A stretch of 64,000 nucleotides of DNA from Rhodobiaceae bacterium (GTDB taxonomy: Bacteria; Pseudomonadota; Alphaproteobacteria; Rhizobiales; Tepidamorphaceae): positions 310,001 to 374,000 of the forward strand of contig JACKJP010000002.1 in the NCBI GenBank assembly GCA_020637895.1, given 5' to 3'. A program made the position numbers and the translations under genes. Positions within the stretch are counted from its first letter, which is position 1, and the number at the start of each line of letters is the position of its first letter. This document shows positions 16,160-27,803 of the stretch, one piece after another. A model generated the notes under the pieces. That model made no database searches. It was not told the origin of the DNA and was given only the letters and a program-made list of their open reading frames with translations.

Positions 16160-17134
16160 TCAGTAACGCTCTTCGAAGTAGAAGATGTGGCGGCCGATCT
16201 TGTCGACGCGATCCATGCCGCGGGCCCAGCGCGGGTGCACATAGGTCGCGTGGTAGTGCGTGGCGTGTCCGATGGCGGTCAGATAGCTGTCGCCGATCAG
16301 CGTCTGCTCGGCAATGCGGTTCGCCAGTTCCCAATGCTTCCCGTCATTGATGCGCTCCGGAATGCCGTCGCAGGCAAACGAGAACTGGCAGCGATTGCGC
16401 CAGCGGACGTTCTGATAGACGACGCCGCAGACTGAATTGGGATAGGTCGGATTGGAAACGCGGTTCATCACCACCTGCGCGACGGCGCGCTGGCCGAGTT
16501 CCGGTTCGCCCCGCGCCTCGAAGTAGATCGCCGTGGCGAGGCATTTCTGATCGCGGCGGAAATCGTCGTCGTAGAGATCGCGGCGCACGAGAACATTGAG
16601 CACGCCGGGCAGCATGGTGTTCCGTGCCTTCAGGCCATCGCTCGGCAGAAGCGAGGCATAGCGGGCCTGGCTGCCGTGCTGGCGCAGGCTGGTGAAGCTG
16701 ATCGGCGTCGGGGCAACGGCGTCCGCTTTCATGAGCGCCGCGGGCAGATGGAAATTGGCGGCGGCAACCTTGCCGGCCGGACGCGGGGCAATGCGCGGCA
16801 CGAACGTCGTTTCCGCGTCGAGCCTGTCGCCCTTGACGCTGCGGTCTATGCCACGCGCCGCATTGGCGATGGAGCCTGTGACGGTTTCACGATCGACCGC
16901 GCCCTCGATCTTCGCGCCGATATCGGCAACGCCCGTGATCAGGACCGGCGTCGGACGGTGGCTGAGCAGCGCATGGCCGTCATGCCTGAAAGCATCGAGC
17001 ATCTGGTCGCGATTGCCCGAACCTGTAGGGAACGTCGCCTGGCTTGAGCCGGCGGCGAGAAACAGCAAGGCAAGGAGGTAAGACATGGTCGCCGGAAATT
17101 TCCGGCCCTGGCGGAAAACGCCTACGCAACGCAT
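16160..17134 (-). CDS. SleB-family cell wall hydrolase
   Basis: A 324-residue exported protein with a C-terminal hydrolase_2 (SleB) domain, a lytic-transglycosylase-like peptidoglycan enzyme. The domain runs from CLATAIYFEARGEPELGQRA near residue 195, where the Glu is the likely catalytic residue, to GRHIFYFEERY at the end. Also present are VAQVVMNRVSNPTYPN and GHATHYHATYVHP. The N-terminus has a basic segment followed by the hydrophobic MSYLLALLFLAAGSSQA. The ATG at 17134 has a GGGGTG before it; ATG 17086 directly before the hydrophobic segment is the alternative. The middle 160 residues are low-complexity linker. Confidence 0.87.
   Translation of the reverse strand: MRCVGVFRQGRKFPATMSYLLALLFLAAGSSQATFPTGSGNRDQMLDAFRHDGHALLSHRPTPVLITGVADIGAKIEGAVDRETVTGSIANAARGIDRSVKGDRLDAETTFVPRIAPRPAGKVAAANFHLPAALMKADAVAPTPISFTSLRQHGSQARYASLLPSDGLKARNTMLPGVLNVLVRRDLYDDDFRRDQKCLATAIYFEARGEPELGQRAVAQVVMNRVSNPTYPNSVCGVVYQNVRWRNRCQFSFACDGIPERINDGKHWELANRIAEQTLIGDSYLTAIGHATHYHATYVHPRWARGMDRVDKIGRHIFYFEERY
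17091..17106. promoter_or_regulatory. perfect 16-base palindrome at the sleB 5' end
   Basis: GCCGGAAA followed by its reverse complement TTTCCGGC. It lies between the two candidate sleB start codons: inside the coding sequence if translation starts at 17134, or 5 bases upstream of the start if at 17086. It could be an operator or a hairpin that affects initiation. Confidence 0.3.
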
Positions 17135-17253
17135 ACGCTACACCCCAACAACGCAACCCGACAATACAGCATCCGCCGGCTTCCCCGTCCCCGAAGTCAC
17201 CGGATGCACCCCTGCTCGCAGGCGTACATTCGATGAAGTATCCCGAATAAATG

Positions 17254-17268
17254 TTGACGGGTGATTAA
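17254..17268. promoter_or_regulatory. CtrA-like box upstream of sleB
   Basis: TTGA and TTAA separated by seven bases, one mismatch from the CtrA consensus TTAA-N7-TTAA. It lies 120 bases upstream of the minus-strand sleB gene, in the 195-base gap after the meaB 3' end. Cell-wall genes are common CtrA targets in alphaproteobacteria, but short matches like this occur by chance. Confidence 0.25.
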
Positions 17269-17329
17269 CCTTGAAAAGCGGTAAGGATTGGGCAGATCCG
17301 GGGCTGAAATCTGAAAACTGGCCTGAGGA

Positions 17330-18255
17330 CTACTCGGGGCGCAGGGCCTGTGTGACCTGCGCGATCCGCGTGAAGGGACCCTTGCGGGAGGGACCCTCGT
17401 TGCCGCGCTTCATGCGGGCAAGTCCGTCTCTGCCAAAGCGCTCGCGGATCGCGTCGTTGACCCACGCATCTTCCTGAACGCTGCGACGATGGTCTCGCTG
17501 GGAAGCGGTCGCCGTCAGCATGTCGTTCACCGCCTCGTCCAGCCCATCGAAGCCTTCGGCCGCCGTGGACGAAACGACCAGCACGGCGGGCTTGCGGCCT
17601 GACGGTGCATTGAGGCCGAGCGCGCCTTCAACGTCGGCGCGGGCGCGCATGGCCGGCTTGCCGGTATCGCCCTTGGTGACCACGAAGATATCCGGCAGTT
17701 CGGTTATGCCCGCCTTCATATATTGCAGGCTGTCGCCTGAACCGGGCTGAACGCACAGGATGACGCAATCGGCGACGAAGCCGATATCGGCCTCGGATTG
17801 GCCGATGCCGACGCTTTCAACGATCACGCGGTCATAGACGGCGCGCATCAGGACCATCGCGGCGACGGTCTCGGCGGACAGACCGCCAAGCCTGTCGCGC
17901 GCGGCCATGGAGCGCACGAAGATGCCGTCATCTTCGGGGTTTGTGCGGATACGCGTGCGGTCGCCAAGCAGGGCGCCCCGCGTGTAGCGCGATGAAGGGT
18001 CTACCGCGATGACGCCAACGGTCAGGCCGGCGGCACGCCAGCGGGCTATCAGCGCGTTGGTGAGCGTCGACTTGCCGACACCGGGCGGGCCGGTAATCCC
18101 GATCACATCGCCCTTTGGCGCCGCGCAGGCCGCATCCAGCAGAGACACGACCGCGCTGTCGCCAGCACGCGTCTCGGCGAGCGTCAGTCCTTCGGCAAGC
18201 GAGCGCTTGCCACCGCTCCTGAGCTGGTCGAGCGTCGGCACCGCCATGGACGGCT

Positions 18256-18259
<4 letters not shown>
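17330..18259 (-). CDS. meaB: MeaB/ArgK-family GTPase
   Basis: G3E-type P-loop GTPase of 309 residues that protects and reloads methylmalonyl-CoA mutase with adenosylcobalamin. The Walker A motif is GITGPPGVGKSTLTNAL near residue 54; the switch region IAVDPSSRYTRGALLGDRTR near residue 86 and VESVGIGQSE near residue 150 are MeaB-specific; the base-recognition motif appears as VVTKGDTG near residue 193. No mutase gene is in the window. The frame begins with TTG inside the TTGA overlap with the ppdK stop; ATG 18247 is an alternative start. The coupling to ppdK is unusual, since the mutase is the expected partner. Confidence 0.9.
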
Positions 18260-20934
<2,675 letters not shown>

Positions 20935-21044
20935 TGCGTGCGAATCCATCTTTTTTACGAAAGGCAAAGAGACGGATCGGGTTTAGCGGGAATCAGCCCG
21001 TTAGAAAATGGTCCCGGTCAAAAAAGACCCGGGCGACCGAAAAC

Positions 21045-23120
21045 CTAGCCGGCGATGCGCGAAAAGTCCGCGACGGTACGGGTGGCCGCGCGGAATCTGC
21101 TCAGCAGTTTCAGGCGGTTGGCGCGCAGCGCAGGGTCTTCGGCATTGACGAGAATCGCTTCAAAGAAGGCATCGACCGGCGCGCGCAACCTTGAAAGCGC
21201 AGTCATCGCCTTTTCAAATTCTTCCGATCCGACAGCCGCCGAAGCATCGGAAACAGCCGATTCCAGCGCCGCGTGCAGCGCCTTTTCCGCCGGCTCCGTC
21301 AGGAGCGCGGCATCGGGCGCGGAATCGAACGCGCCCTCGCCGTCCTTCTTTTCTTCCGCACGCAGGATGTTGGCCGCGCGGTTATAGCCCGCCAGAAGGT
21401 TTGCCCCGTCGTCGGCCTTCAGGAAAGCGCCCAGCGCCTCGACGCGGCGGACGATGGCCAGAAGATCGTCGGCGTCGGCCGAGATGACGGCATCGACGAG
21501 GTCGTGACGCGCCCCTTCTTCGCGAAGCTGCACCTTCAGCCGGTCGTGGAAGAAGGCGAGTAGATCAGCATCAACTGCCGCGAGATCGCGAAGCGAAACT
21601 TTCAACTGGTTGGCGAGAACAATGCGAATGACGCCGAGGGCGGCGCGCCGAAGCGCGAAGGGATCCTTCGAGCCGGTCGGCTTTTCGTCGATGGCCCAGA
21701 AGCCAGTGAGGATATCGAGCTTGTCGGCCAGCGCCACGGCAATCGAGACCGGGTTTTCAGGCACGCGGTCAGACGGTCCCTGCGGCTTGTAGTGCTCCTC
21801 GATGGCCGCCGCGACCGCCTCGTCCTCGCCCTGCAGGAGCGCGTAAGTGCGGCCCATCTGGCCCTGCACTTCCGGAAACTCGCCGACGACCTCGGTCATC
21901 AGATCGGCTTTTGCCAGTTCCGCCGCTCGCGCGGCCTTTTCCGGATCGGCGCCGACCTTCGGGGCGATCTCTCGGGCAAGCCTGATGATACGATCAATGC
22001 GCTGCCCCTGCGTGCCGAGCTTCTCGTGGAAGACAATTTCCTGTGCGCGGAGCTTGGCGAGGCGCTGATCGAGCGGCTTGCCCTTGTCCTCGTATCCGGG
22101 AAGCGCGCGCTGGTCGGTCTGCCAGAAATAGAGCGCGTCGGAGAGTCGCGCCGCGATCACCCGCTCGTTGCCGGCGATGATCTTCCTGCCGCCATCCTCG
22201 GCAACGAGGTTTGACACCGTGATGAAGCGGTTGGCGAGATTGCCTGTCCTGGAATCACGCAGCACGAAACATTTCTGGTTGGCGCGTATGGTCAGACGGA
22301 TCACTTCGGCCGGGATTTCCAGAAAGCTTTCGTCGAACGATCCCATCAGCACGACCGGCCATTCAACAAGACCCGCCACCTCTTCCAGAAGCGCTGCATC
22401 CTCCACGAGGTCGAAACCGGAAGCGAAGGCGAGATCCCTGGCATCATGCAGGATCATGTCCTGACGGCGAGCGGGATCGAGAACGACCTTCGCCTTTTCC
22501 AGAGAAGAAACGTAGTCGTCAAAACGGCGAACGGCGAAGGGTTCGGGCGCCATGAAGCGATGGCCGCGCGTACTGTTGCCGGATGCCAGCCCGTCGATTT
22601 CGAAGGGAACGATGTCTGTGTCTTCGGTTTCAGGCCCGAAGGTGCATAGCACAGACTGGAGCGGGCGCACCCAGCGCAGCGTTCCCGACCCCCAGCGCAT
22701 GGATTTCGGCCAGGGAAAACCGCGCACCACGTTCGGCACGATATCGGCGACGATATCGATGGCCGGACGCCCAGCCTTCTCGATCAGCGCGACGTAAAAA
22801 TCGCCCTTCTTGGGATCGGACTGGACCGTTGCCTGATCGATTGAAGAAAGCCCCGCGCCCTTGAGAAATCCGGCGAGCGCCTGCTCGGGCGCGCCGACGC
22901 GCGGCCCTTTTTTCTCCTCTTTCATATCCGGGCTTTTCGGCGGCAGGCCGGTCACGTTCAGGACCAGCCGGCGCGGCGTCGCAAATGCCTTTGCCGATTC
23001 ATAGGTCAGGCCCGCGTCGACAAGCGCATCCGTCACAAGCTTGCGCAGATCCTCGCTGGCGCGTGGCTGCATCCGCGCGGGGATTTCTTCGCTGAAAAGT
23101 TCGAGAAGCAGGTCGGGCAT
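21045..23120 (-). CDS. glyS: glycine--tRNA ligase beta subunit
   Basis: Beta subunit of the bacterial alpha2beta2 glycyl-tRNA synthetase, responsible for tRNA binding. At 691 residues it has normal length. The N-terminus MPDLLLELFSEEIPARMQP is characteristic, as are GFPWPKSMRWG near residue 137, an HD-like segment near the middle and the C-terminal anticodon-binding region around FFEAILVNAEDPALRANRL near residue 655. glyQ is 3.5 kb upstream on the same strand, separated by lemA, the DUF2207/LemA chimera and the DUF2207 gene, an arrangement seen in Rhizobiales. Confidence 0.97.
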   Translation of the reverse strand: MPDLLLELFSEEIPARMQPRASEDLRKLVTDALVDAGLTYESAKAFATPRRLVLNVTGLPPKSPDMKEEKKGPRVGAPEQALAGFLKGAGLSSIDQATVQSDPKKGDFYVALIEKAGRPAIDIVADIVPNVVRGFPWPKSMRWGSGTLRWVRPLQSVLCTFGPETEDTDIVPFEIDGLASGNSTRGHRFMAPEPFAVRRFDDYVSSLEKAKVVLDPARRQDMILHDARDLAFASGFDLVEDAALLEEVAGLVEWPVVLMGSFDESFLEIPAEVIRLTIRANQKCFVLRDSRTGNLANRFITVSNLVAEDGGRKIIAGNERVIAARLSDALYFWQTDQRALPGYEDKGKPLDQRLAKLRAQEIVFHEKLGTQGQRIDRIIRLAREIAPKVGADPEKAARAAELAKADLMTEVVGEFPEVQGQMGRTYALLQGEDEAVAAAIEEHYKPQGPSDRVPENPVSIAVALADKLDILTGFWAIDEKPTGSKDPFALRRAALGVIRIVLANQLKVSLRDLAAVDADLLAFFHDRLKVQLREEGARHDLVDAVISADADDLLAIVRRVEALGAFLKADDGANLLAGYNRAANILRAEEKKDGEGAFDSAPDAALLTEPAEKALHAALESAVSDASAAVGSEEFEKAMTALSRLRAPVDAFFEAILVNAEDPALRANRLKLLSRFRAATRTVADFSRIAG

Positions 23121-23198
23121 CGGGCACTATGCATTCGGTTGAAAGTTTTAGGGTCGCGCCGGGTTAGCAAAGGTCTGATGTAAAGTCACGCGCGGGCT

Positions 23199-25136
23199 TC
23201 ACCAGCCACCGCCGCCACCGCCGCCACCGCCGCCGCCCGAAAATCCGCCGCCGCCCGAACCCGAGGAACTCTTCGGCGCCGGCATGGCTGCCGCCATCGA
23301 ACTCGACATTGCCGCCATCGCACTCCCGGTGACGCGGCCGATATTGGCGCTCGACCAGTTGCGCCCGGTATACCAGGCCGGCTGATAGGCATGGGCAGCC
23401 TGCGTTGGCGCGATGCGGGCAAGATAGGCGGAAAAGGCATCCGACCAGGGTTTTTCGACGCCGAGCGCAACCGCATAGGGCAGATAACGTTCGAAGAGTT
23501 CTTCGGACATTTCCGGCGCATCGCGAAGATTGAGGCGCTCGGTCTCGGCTGTCGTCAGATAAAGCATGAAGCCTTCAATACGGCTGAAGATCTTCGCGCC
23601 CAACTGTGTCGGCGCCCGCAACAGCAGCCGGAAGCCCATCAGTGTCCCGACGCCTGCAAAAACCACCAACCCGCCGATATTGTAGACCGGATATCCGCTC
23701 ACCTGACCGAGGCCGAGCCCGATCAGGAGGAGAACGATGGCTCCGGCTATGAGCGCGATGCCGCGAAGGCGCTGAAAGCCGACCGGAAACGACGCGGTCA
23801 ACATTTCACCGCCCTTGAACGCACCGAACCAGCCGAGCGAGGAAAAGATCACCGGAGCGATGATCGCAACACCGCCTTCGTCCGGCGGCTGCTGAAGAAT
23901 GAGGGAGAGAATGGTGACAATGATGGCAGCGATCGCCCCGACGACGAACCAGGCAAGGTTGCTCTTAAAGAAGCGATCGCCATATTCGCGCTTGATCGTC
24001 CGCTCGAGCGCCGCGTGCGCGGAGATGAGCCTGACGCCCGCATTCTTGTTCATCCTGACCGTTTCGCCACCGCCGAAGAGCCGCTCGATCAGGATCGCCT
24101 CTCCATTGGAAAGCGGTTCCGTAGAGCCCTGCAACCGGCGAAACGTCACGACGCCCTTGGCGTCTTCCTCGATGCGGAGGTGCTTCTTGACGCCAAGCGA
24201 CAGCAGCGCGCCGATCAGGGGACGGCTCGAACCACGGCGAATCTGACGAAACTCCTGGAAATGCAGGTAGGAAAGCGCCGCCGGCGAAAAACCCTCGGGC
24301 GGATGATAGAGCGGGATCACCGTTTCGCCGGGCGGATCGCGGCCGATCCGGTACCAGGTCACAAGCAGGTAACCGATGATGCCGAACCAGCCGACGGCAA
24401 AGACGAACACGCCGATATTGTCGAGGAACAGCCTCAGCCCATCGCCAATGCCCCGCTCCGGCACGACGCCTTTGGTGAAGCCAACGGCAACCGTCATGCC
24501 CTCACCCGGCGCGAGTGTACGCGTGGTGCTGAAGCTGACAGTCCCGGTGCCGACACCATTCGACCTGTAATTGCCGCCGCTGTCGCCATAGGCGCCGGTA
24601 TAGGCCGCAGCCTGCTCTGCCACTGCCCCTTCGGGAAGATGCACGCGCGCGGTTGCGCCGCGTATCGGGAAACTCCAGAAATTACCCGTCGCATTCCAGT
24701 AGATTTCGTCGAAGCCGTCGAAGAATCGAAGCTGGCGGCTGGTGCGATAGACGATGGTGTAGGCGTAGATTCCCGGGCTCAGGTAGGTGTCTTCATCGCC
24801 GATATAGATGCGCAGGAAGCGGATCTTCTCCTGGGAAAATGTTTGCGTGTGATAGGGCGAATCGCGCCCGCCCTGCTGAACGCTGACGATGTCGAAGCCC
24901 TGTTTGGTCCAGAAGCCCACATCATCCAGCAAGCCAATGGGAATTTCGCGAAATATGCCACGGCGGATCTGATCGCCTTCGGCACGAACCGTGATGTTCT
25001 CCTCGACCAGCAGGTCACCATCCGTCTGCACGGTAACGTCGACATCAAAGGAAAGGATTTCCTCGCGCGCGAGGGCCGGCGCGGCTGCGGCGATAAGCGC
25101 GATGCAGAAGATCAGAGCTTTCAGGACAAAGCGCAT
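23199..25136 (-). CDS. DUF2207 domain membrane protein (full length)
   Basis: A 645-residue exported membrane protein. It has a signal peptide (MRFVLKALIFCIALIAAAAPALA), a DUF2207 extracytoplasmic domain (EEILSFDVDVTVQTDG near residue 24 to FTKGVV near residue 228), a transmembrane helix near residue 250 (GVFVFAVGWFGIIGYLLV), a cytoplasmic portion, two further pairs of membrane helices (about 415-470 and 490-530) and a C-terminus of almost pure glycine ending in W, a hallmark of the family. The function is unknown; the family is often paired with LemA. The frame is open upstream to 25190, but the signal peptide fixes the start at 25136, which overlaps the end of the truncated paralogue by 16 bases. 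Confidence 0.85.
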   Translation of the reverse strand: MRFVLKALIFCIALIAAAAPALAREEILSFDVDVTVQTDGDLLVEENITVRAEGDQIRRGIFREIPIGLLDDVGFWTKQGFDIVSVQQGGRDSPYHTQTFSQEKIRFLRIYIGDEDTYLSPGIYAYTIVYRTSRQLRFFDGFDEIYWNATGNFWSFPIRGATARVHLPEGAVAEQAAAYTGAYGDSGGNYRSNGVGTGTVSFSTTRTLAPGEGMTVAVGFTKGVVPERGIGDGLRLFLDNIGVFVFAVGWFGIIGYLLVTWYRIGRDPPGETVIPLYHPPEGFSPAALSYLHFQEFRQIRRGSSRPLIGALLSLGVKKHLRIEEDAKGVVTFRRLQGSTEPLSNGEAILIERLFGGGETVRMNKNAGVRLISAHAALERTIKREYGDRFFKSNLAWFVVGAIAAIIVTILSLILQQPPDEGGVAIIAPVIFSSLGWFGAFKGGEMLTASFPVGFQRLRGIALIAGAIVLLLIGLGLGQVSGYPVYNIGGLVVFAGVGTLMGFRLLLRAPTQLGAKIFSRIEGFMLYLTTAETERLNLRDAPEMSEELFERYLPYAVALGVEKPWSDAFSAYLARIAPTQAAHAYQPAWYTGRNWSSANIGRVTGSAMAAMSSSMAAAMPAPKSSSGSGGGGFSGGGGGGGGGGGW

Positions 25137-25936
25137 GGGCAATCCATATGGACGTTCCAGACCGACAGCGCCTGTCCGCGCTGTAGACATACTTCGTGAA
25201 ACACCGCCCGAGCCATATGGACCCTCGCGCTTTCGCGCAGGCCAGGGACCAGATCGGCCCGGCGTCCCAACTTCGTTACGACTCCCTTGGTAAACCCTAC
25301 CGCGACTGTCAGCCCCTCTCCCGGCGCCAGCCCACTAGTCGTCCGGAAGCTGACCGTTCGAGTGCCCCCGCCGCTGACGACATAGGCGCTGCCATTATCT
25401 CCTCGGGCGCCGGTATATGCGGCAACCTGCTGAGCCACTGCGCCTTCAGGAAGATGTACCCGCGCGGTTGCACCGAGAATCGGGAAGCTCCAGTAGGTGC
25501 CCGTCGCGTTCCAGTAGATCTCGTCGAAGCCGTCAAAGAACCGGATCTGGCCGCTCATCCGGTAAAAGATCGTGTAGGCGTAGACGCCAGGGCTCAGATC
25601 GGTGTCCGCATCGCCGATATAGATGCGCAGGAAGCGGCCCTGCCTCCTGGTATGGAAGGGCGATTCCTTTCCGTCCTGCTGCACGCCGAGGAGGTCGAAA
25701 CCGTCTGCCGTCCACAAGCCTCGATCATCCATTACACCAATGGGGATATCGCGGTAGATGCCGTGACGAATCTGATTGGCCTCGGCCCGGATTACGATGT
25801 TTTCCTCGACCAGCAGGTCGCCATCCGTCTGCACGGTAACGTCGACATCAAAGGACAGGATTTCCTCGCGCGCGAACGCCGGCGCGGCTGCGGCGACCGC
25901 GAGGCAAAAGAGCAGCGCTGCCAGAAGCCGACGCAT
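25121..25936 (-). CDS. truncated DUF2207 paralogue fused to a LemA fragment
   Basis: A 271-residue chimera. Residues 1-220 (signal peptide plus DUF2207 domain) closely match the first 228 residues of the adjacent full-length protein. At the shared FTKGVV the match stops, and all membrane helices and the glycine-rich tail are missing. Residues 225-258 instead resemble LemA residues 44-79: RRADLVPGLRES against RRADLIPNLLES, and RGQALS against RGQAQS. The last 13 residues overlap the upstream region and start of the full-length gene in another frame. It starts 6 bases after the lemA stop. Read as a duplication relic: it may still be secreted as a soluble domain or may be decaying. Confidence 0.8.
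   Translation of the reverse strand: MRRLLAALLFCLAVAAAAPAFAREEILSFDVDVTVQTDGDLLVEENIVIRAEANQIRHGIYRDIPIGVMDDRGLWTADGFDLLGVQQDGKESPFHTRRQGRFLRIYIGDADTDLSPGVYAYTIFYRMSGQIRFFDGFDEIYWNATGTYWSFPILGATARVHLPEGAVAQQVAAYTGARGDNGSAYVVSGGGTRTVSFRTTSGLAPGEGLTVAVGFTKGVVTKLGRRADLVPGLRESARVHMARAVFHEVCLQRGQALSVWNVHMDCPCALS
25163..25264 (-). pseudogene. lemA remnant within the chimera
   Basis: This stretch encodes a segment similar to LemA residues 44-79 (intact gene at 26267-26374), with a two-residue gap and roughly half the residues identical. The LemA start (membrane helix) and C-terminal two thirds are absent. It lies exactly between a DUF2207 copy and a second DUF2207 copy, where the second lemA of a duplicated lemA-DUF2207 pair would have been. 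Confidence 0.7.
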
Positions 25937-25942
25937 GGACGA

Positions 25943-26503
25943 TCAGGAAAACGAGACCTTGGGGACTTCCCTGTCCGCGGCATTCTCGATCTCGAAATAC
26001 TGCGCAGAGGAAAAACCGAACTGACCTGCGATCAGGTTAGAGGGGAAGGATTCCACCGCCACATTGTTGTTGCGGACAGCGCCATTGTAATAGCGGCGCG
26101 ACAGCTGGATTTCGTTTTCCGTTTCCTCCAGCGCGTTCTGGAAATCGAGAAAATTCTGGTTGGCCTTCAGTTCGGGATAGTTCTCGGCAACCGCAAGCAG
26201 CCTTCCGAGGGCCATCGACAGCGCGCCCTCGACCTTGGCGCGTTCCTCGGGCGAAGCATTGGAGGCCGACTGAGCCTGCCCGCGCAGCCGCGTCACCTCC
26301 TCAAGCACCTCGCGTTCGTGGGTCATGTAACCCTTCACGCTTTCAAGCAGATTGGGGATCAGATCGGCGCGGCGCTTGAGCTGCACGTCGATGCCGCTCC
26401 AGCCCTCGCTGACCATCTGCCGCAGCTTGACGAGGCGGTTGTAGAGCATCACGCCATAGAGCGCGACGACGACGATGATGATGAGAAGAATCATTCCGGT
26501 CAT
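25943..26503 (-). CDS. lemA: LemA family protein
   Basis: A 186-residue inner-membrane protein with one N-terminal helix (MILLIIIVVVALYGVMLYN) and a long helical domain facing the periplasm. Family marks are LKRRADLIPNLLESVKGYM near residue 43, AENYPELKANQNFLDFQ near residue 105 and SRRYYNGAVRNNNVAVESFP near residue 133. Function is unsettled; the family often pairs with DUF2207/TPM proteins in envelope maintenance. Here it heads a group of lemA, the chimera and the full DUF2207 gene with gaps of 6 bases or overlaps. ATG 26494 is an alternative start. Confidence 0.93.
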   Translation of the reverse strand: MTGMILLIIIVVVALYGVMLYNRLVKLRQMVSEGWSGIDVQLKRRADLIPNLLESVKGYMTHEREVLEEVTRLRGQAQSASNASPEERAKVEGALSMALGRLLAVAENYPELKANQNFLDFQNALEETENEIQLSRRYYNGAVRNNNVAVESFPSNLIAGQFGFSSAQYFEIENAADREVPKVSFS

Positions 26504-26573
26504 GACCAGCCCCTTGCAGCTTTTGCCGGATTATTACGGAAAGCGAAGGCGGGGTCGACTGTAAAGGCGCCTT

Positions 26574-27509
26574 TCAGGCCCCGCCGGCTTCCGTCTGGCG
26601 GAATGCCTCGCCGCAGGCCTTGGCCAGTTCGCGAACCCGCAGGATGTAATTCTGGCGTTCGGTCACCGAGATCGCGCCGCGCGCGTCGAGCAGATTAAAG
26701 GCGTGGCTCGCCTTGATCGCCTGATCATATGCCGGCAGCACCATCTGGTGATGCCCGCCCTCGACCTTCGGCGCGCCGGCGGTCAGCAGTGCCCTGCACT
26801 CGGCCTCAGCATCGGCGAAATGCCGGAACAGCATCTCCGGATTGGCGAATTCGAAATTGTGCCGCGAATATTCCTGTTCGGCCTGAAGAAAGACGTCGCC
26901 ATAGGTCACCTTTTCGGCGCCCTCGCGGCCGTTGAAATTGAGGTCGTAGACATTGTCGACGCCCTGCACATACATCGCCAGGCGCTCCAGCCCGTAGGTC
27001 AGTTCGCCCGAAACGGGGTGGCAATCGATGCCGCAGACCTGCTGGAAGTAGGTGAACTGCGAGACTTCCATCCCGTCGCACCAGACCTCCCAGCCGAGCC
27101 CCCATGCACCCAGCGTCGGACTTTCCCAATCGTCCTCGACGAAGCGGATATCGTGGTTCTTCGGGTCGATCCCGATGGCGTAGAGGCTCTTCAGGTAGAG
27201 ATCCTGGATGTCGGAAGGCGATGGCTTCAGGATTACCTGGTACTGGTAATAATGCTGAAGCCTGTTCGGATTTTCGCCATAGCGGCCGTCCTTCGGCCGC
27301 CGCGACGGCTGGACATAGGCAGCCATCCAGTGCTTCGGCCCGAGCGAGCGCAGCGTCGTGGCCGGATGAAACGTGCCGGCGCCGACCTCCATATCGTAAG
27401 GCTGCAGGATCACGCAGCCGTAGTCTGCCCAATAGCGGTGCAGCGTCAGGATCAATGCCTGGAAGGACCGCCTGGGGTCCATATGCGGGTCAAGGCTGGT
27501 ATCTGACAT
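26574..27509 (-). CDS. glyQ: glycine--tRNA ligase alpha subunit
   Basis: Catalytic alpha subunit of glycyl-tRNA synthetase, class II fold. The 311-residue protein has SFQALILTLHRYWADYGC near residue 13, QPYDMEVGAGTFHPATTLR near residue 35, QPSRRPKDGRYGENPNRLQHYYQ near residue 65 and GLEVWCDGMEVSQFTYFQQV-type sequence near residue 140, all standard. The frame is open for 24 more codons upstream, but family alignment supports MSDTSLDPH at 27509. It lies upstream of lemA and shares its strand with glyS further down. Confidence 0.96.
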   Translation of the reverse strand: MSDTSLDPHMDPRRSFQALILTLHRYWADYGCVILQPYDMEVGAGTFHPATTLRSLGPKHWMAAYVQPSRRPKDGRYGENPNRLQHYYQYQVILKPSPSDIQDLYLKSLYAIGIDPKNHDIRFVEDDWESPTLGAWGLGWEVWCDGMEVSQFTYFQQVCGIDCHPVSGELTYGLERLAMYVQGVDNVYDLNFNGREGAEKVTYGDVFLQAEQEYSRHNFEFANPEMLFRHFADAEAECRALLTAGAPKVEGGHHQMVLPAYDQAIKASHAFNLLDARGAISVTERQNYILRVRELAKACGEAFRQTEAGGA

Positions 27510-27593
27510 GGTCTTCCTGATTGCGCTGTCGGTCGGGATGCGTCCGGGACGCCTCCCTGGGCCCTTGCCTCTATCGGGCAAGGCCGCCAGCGG

Positions 27594-27791
27594 TCAAGAG
27601 CCGTCGCCTTCGTTGCGCGGCCTGTATTCGCCCGACTTTTCGTCATAGATGAGATCGATCCCGCCGCCCGGACGGCGCGCCTCATCCTGCCGGTCGAGCA
27701 TCCCGCCGACACGTCGCTGTTCGGCGCGCAGGAAACGGAATGCCCACACGGCGATCACAATGATGAAAACAATAAAGAGAAGCTGAGGCAT
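27594..27791 (-). CDS. small single-helix membrane protein
   Basis: A 65-residue protein with one N-terminal membrane helix (LLFIVFIIVIAVWAFRF) followed by a charged tail with DLIYDEKSGEYRP. Rhizobial genomes carry similar small proteins between the S49 peptidase gene and glyQ. It starts 12 bases after the peptidase stop, so it is probably co-transcribed with it. Function unknown; a role as peptidase partner or membrane anchor is only a guess. Confidence 0.75.
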   Translation of the reverse strand: MPQLLFIVFIIVIAVWAFRFLRAEQRRVGGMLDRQDEARRPGGGIDLIYDEKSGEYRPRNEGDGS

Positions 27792-27803
27792 CTCCGTTGC
27801 GCC

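Noticed and set aside
20968..21044. Imperfect hairpin between glyS and ppdK
   Set aside because: The arms pair only with bulges and there is no T run, so a terminator call is not supported.
23199..23260. Repetitive GC-rich run resembling a repeat array
   Set aside because: It encodes the glycine-rich C-terminus of the DUF2207 protein (GGN codons) and is not a CRISPR or tandem DNA repeat.
23391..25199. 602-codon open frame on the plus strand across the DUF2207 gene
   Set aside because: It is antisense to a protein with a signal peptide, helices and a family-typical glycine-rich end; the antisense product has no recognisable domain and is compositionally odd, as expected of GC-rich shadow frames.
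25196..26698. 500-codon plus-strand frame over lemA and the chimera
   Set aside because: Antisense to lemA and the DUF2207 copy; low-complexity Asp/His/Arg-rich product.
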